Part shown: positions 22,701 to 26,387 of the stretch, one piece after another
Position numbering within the stretch: position 1 is the first letter of the stretch
Layout of the letters: the number at the start of each line of letters is the position of its first letter
From: Cruorifilaria tuberocauda
Lineage: Eukaryota > Nematoda > Chromadorea > Rhabditida > Onchocercidae
Length of the DNA: 26,526 nucleotides
Assembly (NCBI GenBank): GCA_013365365.1
Contig: JABVXU010000677.1
Location: forward strand, 1-26,526
Reading direction: 5' to 3'
Notes under the pieces: generated by a model
Databases searched by the model: none
What the model was told of the DNA's origin: nothing
What the model saw: the letters and a program-made list of their open reading frames with translations, nothing else
Position numbers and translations under genes: made by a program

Positions 22701-25700
22701 AAATTCATGAAAATTTTCCATTATATTTTAATTTTATTTAAAAATTTTTAAATTTATCAATATTCTATGCCTTATACACATTGGTATTTTATAATTAATT
22801 GATAGCTCGGAGTGAAAATTATCAAAAGATAAGTAAATTGAAGTGTGGAAAAGATTTTTTTCATACTTTCTATCCATCAAGAAATTCTATTATGATTTTA
22901 TAATTATGATAATTAACTTTATCATTGTTCACGATTTAATAATCTTCATTCTAAACTGTTTATAGTTATCATTCTAAACTCTTTACGGTTATTTTACTTT
23001 CTTGTTTATTTTTCATACATTTTTTTTTGATTATTAAATAATTGTAAATCATTTGTGATTTGGACTGGGAGAATTGGAAGAATGTTGCAAGTAAAAGTTA
23101 AGTTACTTATCTTTCTTATCAAACTTTTCTCGTGAAACTTTTCTGTTTTGCAAGTATGCAATAGGAGCATCTAATTATGACCTCAATTCACGTAAATGTA
23201 ACGTAGGCGTAAATGTAAATAAGATGAGATGCTCGGGAAAAATTGCTTCACGTTAGTTTAGTTATTAATGAAACACAGTCAAATAGAAAAATCATCCTGA
23301 TTTGTTCCGGACAGATAATAAGAAGAAATCGCTTTAGTTATTTTTCCGGAAAATTTCTTCCAGGTCACTTATGAAATTTCATTTCTTGCTTAATCACAAA
23401 ATTCTGCTAAGTGATCATGGAAAATTTACAAAAGATCAGTATTAAGAAATAAATTATACCTCGAAAACACTTAAGTAAAAAGTGTGCTCCTTCTCGAGTA
23501 TTACTTTCAGATTAACTCTCATATTAGCTCTCATATCAGATTAACTCTCTCATATTATTGCGGTAATAATATCCATTGGATCACATATTATTACTAAGTA
23601 ACTTTAAGAACAAAACTAGTAATTGTCGGTTAACTGTTTATCATTACATAAAAATAAATACTCAAGTCATTCCTTATGCTATTGTAATTAATTGCTAAAT
23701 GTAATCGTAGAAAAAAAAACAACCGACTTTTTATTTACTTTGAAGATTGGAAGAAGAGAAATTAAAAAACAATGTGCAAAATTTTTGTAAAAATAGAAAA
23801 CCGGAACCGTGTTACTGTTTCTCTTCTCTGCACCAATACACTTTTAAAATTTATTACTTTGTAAACAAAGAAGTTGAATCATTTGAAATATTTACAACAA
23901 AGTATTTCGGTTGCAAAATATGCTTAAATGGGAAATGAATAGTTTTCTTGAAAAAAGAAAACGGAAATTGAAAGCGTATCATGAAGCTCAGTTTCATGTG
24001 CTTACAAAATCCAGCATTCAAGGAACCTGATATAATATACAATTTATCAGATAAAGATAGAAATCATCAATAAATGATCATGTAGATTATGATAAGCCCA
24101 CATTTAGGATTACTAGAAATATACAATTGATAATATGATAATACTTTATAGCTGAGATAGTAGTAATTGCTTCAGGAACCTGATATAATATACAATATGA
24201 TAATACTTTATAGCTGATAGTAGTAATTGCTTCAGGAACCTGATATTGATGAACGTTCGCTAGGAAGTTGTTCGGCGGAAGTAGCAGCAATTAATTCAGT
24301 AGTTCGAAAGAAGAAAAAAGCCCGAGATGTACCAGATCTTATTCAAAATGTTGCTTCAAAAGTTAAATATGTACGGTAAGCACTATTGCCATATTGATTT
24401 ATTTCAATTCAATTTACTTAATACTTTTTCGATTAATCTTTCATTAATCATTTCGATAAATATCACTAATGTTTAATCAATTCGTATTTCAATTATTTAA
24501 TTTCCATCAATTACAATATTTTCCCATAAATAAGTTCTTTTGTAGACAATCAAATGCTCATCCGACAAATCATTCCATGCGTAAATTTGGTGGTGCTGGT
24601 GGTGGTGATAGTGGTGGCGGTAGTGGTCGTGGCGGTAGTGGTCAGTATATCCAGCAAACCGATCCAATTAAACCATTACCAATTAAAGCACATCCTACAT
24701 TTAACTTTCCAACCGAAAGCACCGGAAATAACAGTTTTTCTCAATCATTTCATGATAATAGTAATGTTTGGTTCGTATTACTCGTATAAATGTATTACTT
24801 TAATTTTACTTAACGTAAAATGACGGAAAAGTTATCAGAAAAAATAATTCAAATGAAATGATAAAATTTTATAGCAAAAAATATATCAGCAATATTTGAT
24901 AATATTTTAGGTCACCAGCAATATTTGATAATATTTTAGGTCACCAGCAATATTTGATAATATTTTAGGTCAAGTACTTATGATATAAATAGTAATCAAA
25001 CTTCGTTACAAAGGTTTCCATCACAGAGTCGAATATCAGAGCAAAAACATCATGATTTTGGTACCGTATCATGGAGATCTGCATCTCATGTAATTCTTCA
25101 GTACTTTCCATGCATTTATTGTCATCAATCTATAACTGATAACTGATATACTGTCATCATTCTATAACTGATATACTTATTTTAGCTATCATATAAAATA
25201 AGAATGAGAGACAAGTAATCAGTGAATTTCAGGATTCGCATTATAATACATTAAGTAGTGTTCGATCGGAAGAAGTGCAACTTTCTGCACGGAAAATTGG
25301 TGCATTTACACCAGTACAACGATCAAGTATTATAACAAAGCGTGGTTCAGTTACCAGTTTACCGGATTCAGCAAACATTCGACCTCAACCTTTGTATAAT
25401 GCGGATCCGATCGTAACGATTGATGCATTAGTTGCAGAATTGGAATTGAACACCGATCAGGTGATCAGGATTCCTATACTATATGAAATACTAAAACACT
25501 TGAGCTTCTTGTAAAATTGAAATGTGAATTGATTGTTGTTAGCTAAAGCAATTTGATCATTGATGATGATTAAATTACAGTGATTTCTTTTGTTTTAAAT
25601 GATTGATCTATTTTTCAAGTTGACTGAAAATTTTCAGACATCATTAGCCAACAAGCGACGTTCATTTCCTACTGGAAATGAATTCTTTGTTCGTCATGCT

Positions 25701-26253
25701 AATAGTAAATGCGAGAAATCGATCAGTAGTCAACAAATGGAACAAAATACTATCCAGTCAACATCTATTAAGACTAAGTATATTATGCAATTTGATTACT
25801 GATAAGATAGATACGTTTTGAAGTGATAAGACTTACATATCTGATAAATTCCCAAATTGAAATAAGCATTAATTAATTTACTTTGTATAGTTATCATGAG
25901 AATACATGTATAGATCGGAGCAGAATACTACTACTGATCGTAAGAAGCAGCAACAGCCTCAGAAATTAAACGATTCATTTAATGAGATGGCAAATATGCT
26001 GCAAAGTGTTATCAGTGATGTTACGGCATCAAATGAATTAGCGAAAGGTCGTAAATATGTGCGTAAGTATTTCACATCAATATAATTTCATTCTAATTAA
26101 TTAATTAACACTTCTCAAATTTCAAATATGAAGATTTTATAGAAAAGGGAACGGAGAATAATTCGGTATTATCACCATTTGAAACAATCAATCAGGAAAA
26201 ATTGAATCCAAGTAAAGTTGAAGCTATGCAATCGATATTCGAGAATAAACAAC
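2491..26253 (+). CDS. Large multi-exon nematode gene (or two adjacent genes), 3' incomplete; product unrecognised
   Basis: This entry covers the whole exon chain; exons are listed separately. Exons 1-11 join in frame for 515 codons. Exons 13-38 join in frame across 25 consecutive junctions for about 1,164 codons without a stop, which chance would not produce. The product is rich in Ser, Asn, Arg, Lys and Gln and looks largely disordered, with no signal peptide or membrane helix in the main chain. Ordered-looking parts are helices in exons 18 and 28, a Trp-containing block in exons 31-32, a Gly-rich linker in exon 33 and an LD-like helix in exon 35. Basic clusters occur in exons 10, 13 and 32. 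I cannot name the family; a scaffold or adaptor role is only inferred from composition. The link between exons 12 and 13 is unresolved, so 2491-6515 and 8362-26253 could be separate genes. The 3' end lies beyond the window. Confidence 0.75.
2619..3077. repeat. Intron 1 with degenerate ACTGATAA-type repeats
   Basis: From about 2945 to 3060 the words ACTGATAA, AATTGGATA and GGAAAT recur in a decayed tandem pattern just before exon 2. The rest is plain AT-rich intron. Confidence 0.5.
3078..3251 (+). CDS. Exon 2
   Basis: Acceptor ATTTTTCAG|T completes the split Ser codon. The exon encodes SWNSVRWNKPLENSNGYWSR and continues to a run ending NNIEL. Its donor AA|GTTTGT has the same type as the exon 3 and exon 16 donors. 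174 nt, phase 2 to 2. Read-through would stop 11 codons later. Confidence 0.8.
3252..3835. other. Intron 2
   Basis: 584-nt AT-rich intron with a pure TC dinucleotide run at 3546-3565 and a short A tract before the acceptor. Nothing else is supported. Confidence 0.7.
3546..3565. repeat. TC microsatellite
   Basis: Uninterrupted TC dinucleotide run in intron 2. Confidence 0.9.
3836..3960 (+). CDS. Exon 3
   Basis: Acceptor GAATTACAG|G, donor AAAT|GTTTGT, 125 nt, phase 2 to 1. It encodes KNSGPYKRKRSVYFGDSMLS followed by a Ser/Lys-rich stretch ending NPRLPWLSDK. The basic KRKR cluster is the only notable motif. Confidence 0.8.
4142..4216 (+). CDS. Exon 4
   Basis: Acceptor AATATTTCAG|TG and a consensus donor A|GTGAGT bound a 75-nt exon (phase 1 to 1) encoding LTNRRNVIYNKVTSNSRENA and FTANS. 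It is short, polar and of unknown function. Confidence 0.8.
4344..4488 (+). CDS. Exon 5
   Basis: 145 nt, phase 1 to 2, encoding a Ser/Thr-rich segment that begins RWTPTSSSSTRSFQTKTQNT and ends SNTSQMIS. Donor AG|GTAAAC is good. The acceptor AATTAAG|GA is weak but is the only site that keeps the frame from exon 4. Confidence 0.75.
4608..4845 (+). CDS. Exon 6
   Basis: Acceptor ATGTTGCAG|T, consensus donor ACG|GTAAGT, 238 nt, phase 2 to 0. It encodes NPGNTASRGDRPWRRRMADA and then an Arg/Ser-rich stretch with a helix-prone end (SLTALKNYIDEQTT). GC content and codon use stand out from the flanking introns. The internal ATG at 4657 is not taken as a start, because the frame is open through the acceptor. 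Confidence 0.85.
5044..5192 (+). CDS. Exon 7
   Basis: Acceptor AATCATAG|A, donor AG|GTGAAA, 149 nt, phase 0 to 2. It encodes NFYRQNNRVRDSSTFSDKLS and ends FYSTRWNSGRFPEYMS. Polar and aromatic, with no recognised domain. Confidence 0.85.
5274..5410 (+). CDS. Exon 8
   Basis: Acceptor TGCTTAG|A, donor C|GTAAGC, 137 nt, phase 2 to 1. It encodes RLKNKNLIPEITRTEYSFSE followed by VIRRFDQDQAH, a run of five Ile from an ATA repeat, and QSCLNIIPFQ. The Ile run is the only hydrophobic stretch in this cluster and is too short for a membrane span. Confidence 0.8.
5495..5659 (+). CDS. Exon 9
   Basis: 165 nt, phase 1 to 1, encoding HMLLRPLRFSWQSNVDSICE and then a charged stretch ending LLSNKRR. Two overlapping acceptors occur (TATAG at 5492 and ATAGAG at 5494); only 5494 keeps the frame from exon 8. 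Donor G|GTAATT. Confidence 0.8.
5874..6008 (+). CDS. Exon 10, basic region
   Basis: Acceptor TTAATAG|CA, consensus donor G|GTAAGT, 135 nt, phase 1 to 1. It encodes ALRHQSRQRKLPVESNSSSD, then a Gln/Glu stretch and the dense basic run VRKRKLRKRSSKKS. That run resembles a nuclear localisation signal, but polybasic segments also bind membranes or RNA, so location is not settled. Confidence 0.85.
6145..6218 (+). CDS. Exon 11
   Basis: Acceptor GATTTTATAG|GT, donor GTG|GTGAGT, 74 nt, phase 1 to 0, encoding GKSESKQLQRSAEKRLMITD and NEISV. Both splice sites are strong. Confidence 0.8.
6399..6515 (+). CDS. Exon 12, possibly terminal
   Basis: A strong acceptor TTCTGCAG|GAA opens in phase 0. The exon encodes EIDIQKENDTTEKEEERQRS, then QISNSSK, a hydrophobic tail FIPFLYLIFAL and TAA at 6513-6515. 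It may be the last exon of the first gene or isoform. If splicing continues, the possible donors are weak: GTCAAA (exon end 6456, phase 1), GTTCAA (6471, phase 1) or GTTCAT (6478, phase 2). No AATAAA lies close downstream of the stop. Confidence 0.65.
   Translation, partial: EIDIQKENDTTEKEEERQRSQISNSSKFIPFLYLIFAL
6776..6817 (+). CDS. Candidate small exon
   Basis: ATATTCAG|G acceptor and AAAG|GTCAGA donor (the same donor type as exons 18 and 22) bound 42 nt that are open in phase 2, reading ASSLIVFPEAYNE. It fits phase 2 of exon 12 if that exon ends at 6478. It does not connect to exon 13 through that exon's main acceptor without another exon or an alternative acceptor. Confidence 0.35.
7704..7760. 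repeat. GA-rich microsatellite
   Basis: Interrupted GA/GGA run in the gap between exon clusters. Confidence 0.9.
7888..7911 (+). CDS. Candidate 24-nt microexon
   Basis: ACCTTTTAG acceptor and AAAAG|GTACTT donor (similar to GTACCT of exon 13) bound 24 nt, open in phase 2 as SHNQISSK. Kept only as a candidate because so short a stretch can arise by chance. Confidence 0.2.
8362..8523 (+). CDS. Exon 13, Lys-rich; possible start of a second gene
   Basis: Strong acceptor TTTAATTTCAG, donor AAAG|GTACCT, 162 nt, phase 1 to 1. It encodes QFKRRDKERENKMIKKELQS and then a very Lys-rich segment ending NSVVGKKK. An ATG at 8400 sits in an A-rich context typical of nematode starts. The acceptor at 8361 could therefore be a spliced-leader site and this the first exon of a separate gene with a 38-nt leader. 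Weak alternative acceptors at 8374 and 8377 would fit phase 2 input. Confidence 0.7.
8524..9222. other. Intron with 67-nt tandem array
   Basis: 699-nt intron, half of it a tandem repeat (see 8634-8985). The rest is AT-rich and shows nothing else. Confidence 0.7.
8634..8985. repeat. Tandem repeat, period 67 nt, about five copies
   Basis: The word TTATCAAATCAGACTGATAA recurs at 8671, 8738, 8805 and 8872 (67-nt steps), with a short partial unit at 8897 and another at 8963. Each unit also holds GTTACGATTAA and CTCCTATATATTTATTGC. Copies differ by a few bases. Confidence 0.9.
9223..9365 (+). CDS. Exon 14
   Basis: Acceptor TTTATTCAAG|GC, donor TCG|GTGAGC, 143 nt, phase 1 to 0. It encodes GNKCKEASRASGMQNMQNID, VKLADGREKHRLDQL and the Pro-rich tail SSPPPLSPIILSS. 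PPPLSP could be an SH3-type ligand or a proline-directed phosphosite; this is inference. Confidence 0.85.
9376..9532. repeat. Degenerate TACAGAAATACAG tandem repeat
   Basis: TACAGAAATACAG and close variants recur six or more times, spaced by TAGTTTTA or CCATTAGCT words, starting a few bases after the exon 14 donor. Confidence 0.8.
9715..9760. repeat. GA microsatellite
   Basis: Long pure GA run to about 9750, then interrupted. It creates a false Glu/Arg-rich open frame. Confidence 0.95.
10300..10345. repeat. CT microsatellite
   Basis: Interrupted CT run with a pure core at 10322-10345. Confidence 0.95.
10537..10608 (+). pseudogene. Decayed tandem copy of exon 15
   Basis: 10546-10592 matches 10650-10696 of exon 15 with four substitutions in the first 46 aligned bases (two silent, two changing Ala to Thr and Glu to Lys). 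The copy keeps an AG at 10535-10536 at the same three-codon offset before the shared Ile-Ser-Ile, and the same frame. It then runs DDWKIL into TGA at 10606-10608 with no donor. It is a dead exon duplicate or an unusual alternative last exon. Confidence 0.7.
10641..10719 (+). CDS. Exon 15
   Basis: Strong acceptor TTTTTATTACAG|AAT, donor G|GTCTAT, 79 nt, phase 0 to 1. It encodes NMGISIDNHFEADEEHYDGV and AQFNFP: acidic, with a Tyr, and possibly a short recognition motif. A tandem partial copy lies 104 nt upstream. Confidence 0.85.
11448..11498. repeat. Foldback hairpin, 20-bp arms
   Basis: Arm TTTTATTAGCCAATACTAGC (11448-11467) and its reverse complement with one mismatch (11479-11498) enclose an 11-nt loop. 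It is too short for a usual pre-miRNA. It may be a small foldback element. Confidence 0.85.
11521..11550. repeat. GT microsatellite
   Basis: Fifteen uninterrupted GT units just downstream of the hairpin. Confidence 0.97.
11745..11868. repeat. GATAAAT heptanucleotide array
   Basis: GATAAAT is repeated in tandem with a few interruptions (AATAATATCAATAAG-type breaks). It is a dense array of GATA words. Confidence 0.85.
12245..12350 (+). CDS. Exon 16
   Basis: Acceptor GAATTTCAG|AA, donor CG|GTTTGT, 106 nt, phase 1 to 2. It encodes EERRHSKSKSPAPVPGTWTG and PDYHEVNISHNKRLE. Basic and Pro-rich at the start. Confidence 0.9.
12466..12660 (+). CDS. Exon 17, Cys-containing segment
   Basis: Donor AA|GTAAAG is good; acceptor AATTTGAG|G is weak but keeps phase. 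195 nt, phase 2 to 2. It encodes RREILSNEKAFGIITTKYTS followed by CTVPAMTICATKL, a Ser/Gln stretch and VNCEFRPLNENNEKVSFDQ. The three Cys and the alternating hydrophobic pattern suggest an ordered, possibly beta-rich part, but I recognise no fold. Confidence 0.85.
12661..13207. other. Intron with 22-nt tandem array
   Basis: 547-nt intron; see the repeat at 12772-12906. Otherwise AT-rich with nothing supported. Confidence 0.7.
12772..12906. repeat. 22-nt tandem repeat, about six copies
   Basis: Unit TATTCATTATCATCTCTTGT plus GA, with T/G or T/C changes between copies; one copy lacks a few bases. Confidence 0.9.
13208..13327 (+). CDS. Exon 18, helical segment
   Basis: Acceptor ATATTAG|G, donor AG|GTCAAA, 120 nt, phase 2 to 2. 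It encodes KLIKMDKKLLAITNATIKFD, then ALLTSLTQSMEDTIDIIKMK. Hydrophobic residues recur every three to four positions through most of the exon, as in an amphipathic or coiled-coil helix. Confidence 0.85.
13424..13532 (+). CDS. Exon 19
   Basis: Acceptor AATTTTAG|G, donor CAG|GTAAGG, 109 nt, phase 2 to 0. It encodes RINSKCSMIVKEPTERTITI and QESICKKSDRGNSYRAQ. It continues the segment begun in exon 18. Confidence 0.85.
13805..13881 (+). CDS. Exon 20
   Basis: Acceptor TTGTATTCAG|GTA, 77 nt, phase 0 to 2, encoding VTVLASSIADVNFYRCLKRV and LITRP. Donor AA|GTATTA is modest but leads in frame to exon 21. Read-through would stop at TAA 13931-13933, an alternative end I consider less likely. Confidence 0.8.
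14145..14196 (+). CDS. Exon 21
   Basis: Acceptor TAATTTAG|A, consensus donor AAG|GTAAGT, 52 nt, phase 2 to 0. It encodes KPIEKISKQAHIVEERNK. Short, charged and helix-prone. Confidence 0.8.
14346..14491. repeat. 19-nt tandem repeat, about seven and a half copies
   Basis: Unit AATCATTTTATCAGAATAT, with G/A and T/C variants, fills the middle of the 391-nt intron 14197-14587. Nothing else is seen in that intron. Confidence 0.92.
14588..14644 (+). CDS. Exon 22
   Basis: Acceptor AATTTCTAG|GAG, donor AAG|GTCAAT, 57 nt, phase 0 to 0, encoding EQKKTNEIKKTSNRLFSQK. Because it keeps phase it could be skipped without a frameshift. Confidence 0.8.
14726..14882 (+). CDS. Exon 23
   Basis: Acceptor TTATTTGTAG|TTA, donor G|GTTTGT, 157 nt, phase 0 to 1. 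It encodes LLSVNDEFILSDRSLPENYM, a basic NCKREKLKRIRNE stretch and FDNSELPVSEPIQACA. Higher GC than its surroundings. Confidence 0.88.
14965..15012. repeat. Perfect 22-bp inverted repeat with a 4-nt loop
   Basis: 14965-14986 and 14991-15012 are exact reverse complements separated by TTAT, in the 457-nt intron 14883-15339. The symmetry stops sharply on both sides. Apart from this hairpin the intron is ordinary AT-rich sequence. Confidence 0.95.
15340..15505 (+). CDS. Exon 24
   Basis: Acceptor TAAATTTAG|TT, donor AG|GTATCT, 166 nt, phase 1 to 2. It encodes VRILEPAREVPYITAPSRSR, LGSVEMENISAPIRTYGEQL and LLPTNYHGMKNLAVN. Codon use and GC clearly differ from the introns. Confidence 0.88.
15591..15758. 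repeat. Imperfect inverted repeat, arms of about 48 nt (MITE-like)
   Basis: 15591-15639 pairs with 15711-15758 as near reverse complements, apart from a 4-nt indel and a few mismatches. The roughly 70-nt middle holds ATAGGATAG-type short repeats. It lies in the 393-nt intron 15506-15898, which shows nothing else. No target-site duplication is obvious. Confidence 0.75.
15899..16043 (+). CDS. Exon 25
   Basis: Acceptor GTATTTTAG|G, donor CAG|GTTATA, 145 nt, phase 2 to 0. It encodes RSVRSTSLTKPSFEFDAPKS, PFEQNLQNQAFKLRK and ISSTFSDGDIPAVQ. Next in frame is either exon 26 or the candidate exon at 16296. Confidence 0.88.
16101..16139. repeat. CT microsatellite
   Basis: Interrupted CT run between exon 25 and the candidate alternative exon. 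Confidence 0.95.
16296..16391 (+). CDS. Candidate alternative terminal or cassette exon
   Basis: Acceptor ACAATTATCAG|CAA opens in phase 0, the phase in which exon 25 ends. It reads QAYHPTIESLQHSLVDDNFN and RAVCFLFSTPV, then TGA at 16389-16391. GC content rises well above the intron, and the richer stretch continues to about 16540, as expected of a 3' UTR; an AATAAA occurs near 16757. If the donor GTCTGA after 16385 were used, it would be a 90-nt phase-neutral cassette. Not needed for the main frame. Confidence 0.55.
   Translation, partial: QAYHPTIESLQHSLVDDNFNRAVCFLFSTPV
16691..16725. repeat. CT microsatellite
   Basis: Pure CT run downstream of the candidate terminal exon. Confidence 0.97.
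17085..17285. repeat. 39-nt tandem repeat in alternating dimers
   Basis: TAGAAAGTTTACTAA recurs every 39 nt, followed alternately by TAACCTAATC or CAGTAATATAATCA spacers, giving a 78-nt higher-order unit. Because 39 is a multiple of three, the minus strand shows a false 94-codon open frame with a 13-residue hydrophobic period. Confidence 0.9.
18239..18308 (+). CDS. Exon 26
   Basis: Acceptor TTGATTATAG|GAT, donor G|GTTTTA, 70 nt, phase 0 to 1, encoding DTPIVDITMRLPVRDHSRHP and SVE. It is isolated between a 2.2-kb and a 0.9-kb intron but phases to both neighbours. Confidence 0.8.
18309..19203. repeat. Intron ending in a degenerate AT-rich tandem array
   Basis: From about 18920 to 19203 the words TATTATCAGTAATTA, TAGCAACTCTATACT and TATAATTTTATTAATAG recur in an irregular pattern that runs right up to the exon 27 acceptor. 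The acceptor CAGTAATTATAG is itself a repeat word. At 18547-18569 there is a 23-nt word shared with 19504-19526. Confidence 0.7.
19204..19345 (+). CDS. Exon 27, Ala-rich
   Basis: Acceptor AATTATAG|GT, donor AG|GTTGAT, 142 nt, phase 1 to 2. It encodes GSSLTSNFTAAIAAAAQPRH, ERYAAHIPITRIDGSGR and QSATSIDSYN. The GC-rich Ala tract stands out sharply from the AT-rich flanks. Confidence 0.88.
19586..19626. repeat. Hairpin with 18-nt arms and AAT loop
   Basis: AAATTTATGATATCAGTG is followed by AAT and its reverse complement with a 2-nt GA insertion. It lies directly beside the dispersed repeat at 19526-19572. Confidence 0.88.
19740..20290. repeat. AT-rich array of TTATTAATACTTTATTAATTCT words
   Basis: ATTATTAATACTTTATTAAT followed by TCTTATTATTTATTAATTCC recurs many times with length changes over about 550 nt. 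A degenerate minisatellite with no coding potential. Confidence 0.88.
20339..20383 (+). CDS. Candidate 45-nt cassette exon
   Basis: Acceptor TTCTTAATTAG|T continues the phase-2 codon of exon 27 and reads SLCDSDMVRIVWLAFV. The donor GT|GTAAAT (same as exon 30) returns to phase 2, so inclusion would insert 15 codons without a frameshift; read-through meets TAA at 20385-20387. It is short, so chance is possible. Confidence 0.35.
21234..21378 (+). CDS. Exon 28, amphipathic helix
   Basis: Acceptor ACATTTCAG|T, donor CAG|GTATTG, 145 nt, phase 2 to 0. It encodes SGSLETTTLQLDQMFDQTRY, a His-rich RHHQHRNK and FKEAIDYLDQIFEDLKKEGD. The last part has Phe/Ile/Leu at three- to four-residue spacing with charged faces, typical of a protein-binding helix. 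It looks among the most constrained parts of the gene. Confidence 0.9.
21450..21574 (+). CDS. Exon 29
   Basis: 125 nt, phase 0 to 2, encoding IDNTQRSRKIRTIPTCRGTG and KSGSDTMNVTVSPLTKPEKH. Of two nearby acceptors (21438 and 21449) only ATTGACAG at 21449 gives the open frame. Donor GG|GTAACT. The intron before it is only 71 nt. Confidence 0.82.
21575..22018. other. Intron 29
   Basis: 444-nt intron made of AT-rich, T-rich and AATTAAATAATT-type sequence. I see nothing else in it. Confidence 0.7.
22019..22133 (+). CDS. Exon 30
   Basis: Acceptor AATTGTAG|T, donor AAG|GTAAAT, 115 nt, phase 2 to 0. It encodes GNNKRMMADNVASLKEIDSG and QVSQGMIINRHSLYASKPK. Confidence 0.87.
22310..22522 (+). CDS. Exon 31, Trp-containing block
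   Basis: Acceptor GCTTATTTAG|ATG, donor GAG|GTTCTG, 213 nt, phase 0 to 0. It encodes MAEKHCLQEKAASFEQTSND, VEISETVMLPLQNRKVKGER and the dense segment MDFTRRWLTGDIKSWIAVQP followed by KPDLILGGVEE. The two Trp, the Gly-Asp and the Pro-Asp-Leu-Ile pattern suggest a conserved motif, which I cannot name. The ATG at the exon edge is not a start. Another donor six bases earlier (GGA|GTTGAA) would also keep phase. Confidence 0.87.
22523..24235. other. Long intron with an inverted-repeat element
   Basis: 1,713-nt AT-rich intron. It contains a 70-nt element with 8-nt terminal inverted repeats and, at its 3' end, the duplicated acceptor block. Short open frames at 23747-23938 do not fit the phase. Confidence 0.7.
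23165..23234. repeat. 70-nt element with GAGCATCT terminal inverted repeats
   Basis: GAGCATCT at 23165-23172 and its exact reverse complement at 23227-23234 bound the element. The inner 47 nt (23184-23230) occur inverted at 19526-19572 with one difference. That fits a small dispersed non-autonomous element. Confidence 0.7.
24023..24242. repeat. Repeated acceptor and exon-32 head
   Basis: The exon head GAACCTGATAT preceded by AG occurs at 24023, 24176 and 24236. The last two are part of a tandem unit with a 62-nt step (ATGATAATACTTTATAGCTG onward, ending in GCTTCAG). Only the last copy opens a long frame. From the copy at 24176 a TGA follows soon in phase 0. Confidence 0.9.
24236..24375 (+). 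CDS. Exon 32
   Basis: Acceptor TTGCTTCAG|GAA, consensus donor CG|GTAAGC, 140 nt, phase 0 to 2. It encodes EPDIDERSLGSCSAEVAAIN, a basic SVVRKKKKARD and VPDLIQNVASKVKYV. It continues the ordered-looking block of exon 31. The 5' border is duplicated upstream and again at the window end. Confidence 0.88.
24546..24770 (+). CDS. Exon 33, Gly/Ser-rich linker
   Basis: Acceptor TTTTGTAG|A, 225 nt, phase 2 to 2. It encodes RQSNAHPTNHSMRKF, a run of about 21 Gly/Ser-dominated residues, then QYIQQTDPIKPLPIKAHPTF and NFPTESTGNNSFSQSFHDNS. The donor TG|GTTCGT is weak but is the one that keeps frame with exon 34. GTTTGG and GTATAA nearby would break it. Likely a flexible linker. Confidence 0.82.
24887..24973. 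repeat. 29-nt triplicated splice acceptor
   Basis: Three consecutive copies (24887, 24916, 24945) of CAGCAATATTTGATAATATT plus TTAGGTCAC place three equal acceptors at 24910, 24939 and 24968. Only the third gives an open frame into exon 34; use of the first or second would introduce early stops. Confidence 0.95.
24969..25089 (+). CDS. Exon 34
   Basis: Starts after the third copy of the acceptor repeat (AATATTTTAG|G), donor CAT|GTAATT, 121 nt, phase 2 to 0. It encodes SSTYDINSNQTSLQRFPSQS and RISEQKHHDFGTVSWRSASH. Confidence 0.85.
25233..25460 (+). CDS. Exon 35, contains an LD-like motif
   Basis: Strong acceptor GTGAATTTCAG|GAT, donor CAG|GTGATC, 228 nt, phase 0 to 0. It encodes DSHYNTLSSVRSEEVQLSAR, KIGAFTPVQRSSIITKRGSV and ends in VTIDALVAELELNTDQ. 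IDALVAEL fits the paxillin-type LD pattern (LDxLLxxL) with Ile for the first Leu and Val for the fourth position, so a focal-adhesion-type binding helix is possible. Confidence 0.9.
25638..25777 (+). CDS. Exon 36
   Basis: Strong acceptor AAATTTTCAG|ACA, donor AA|GTATAT, 140 nt, phase 0 to 2. It encodes TSLANKRRSFPTGNEFFVRH, ANSKCEKSISSQQMEQNTIQ and STSIKT. KRRSF resembles a basophilic kinase site. Confidence 0.87.
25914..26062 (+). CDS. Exon 37
   Basis: Acceptor ATGTATAG|A, consensus donor C|GTAAGT, 149 nt, phase 2 to 1. It encodes KSEQNTTTDRKKQQQPQKLN followed by the helical DSFNEMANMLQSVISDVTAS and NELAKGRKYV. Confidence 0.88.
26143..26253 (+). CDS. Exon 38, last in the window
   Basis: Acceptor GATTTTATAG|AA, donor C|GTAATT, 111 nt, phase 1 to 1. 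It encodes QKGTENNSVLSPFETINQEK and LNPSKVEAMQSIFENKQ. The last part is a short amphipathic helix. The gene continues beyond the window. Confidence 0.85.
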
Positions 26254-26387
26254 GTAATTCATTCTTTTTCAATAATTTTTTAATTTCCAGGTTGTAATAC
26301 TGGAAATCATATCAAATCACAATCTTTTCTTTCCGAATAAATTATTCATATCAGAAGAAAGATTCTATTGCAAATCTTCTTTTAATG

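Noticed and set aside
23747..24042. Open frames on both strands in the long intron
   Set aside because: They do not fit the phase between exons 31 and 32, lack matched splice sites and overlap each other.
24087..24290. Minus-strand frame with repeated QVPEAITTIS
   Set aside because: Antisense translation of the duplicated acceptor block.
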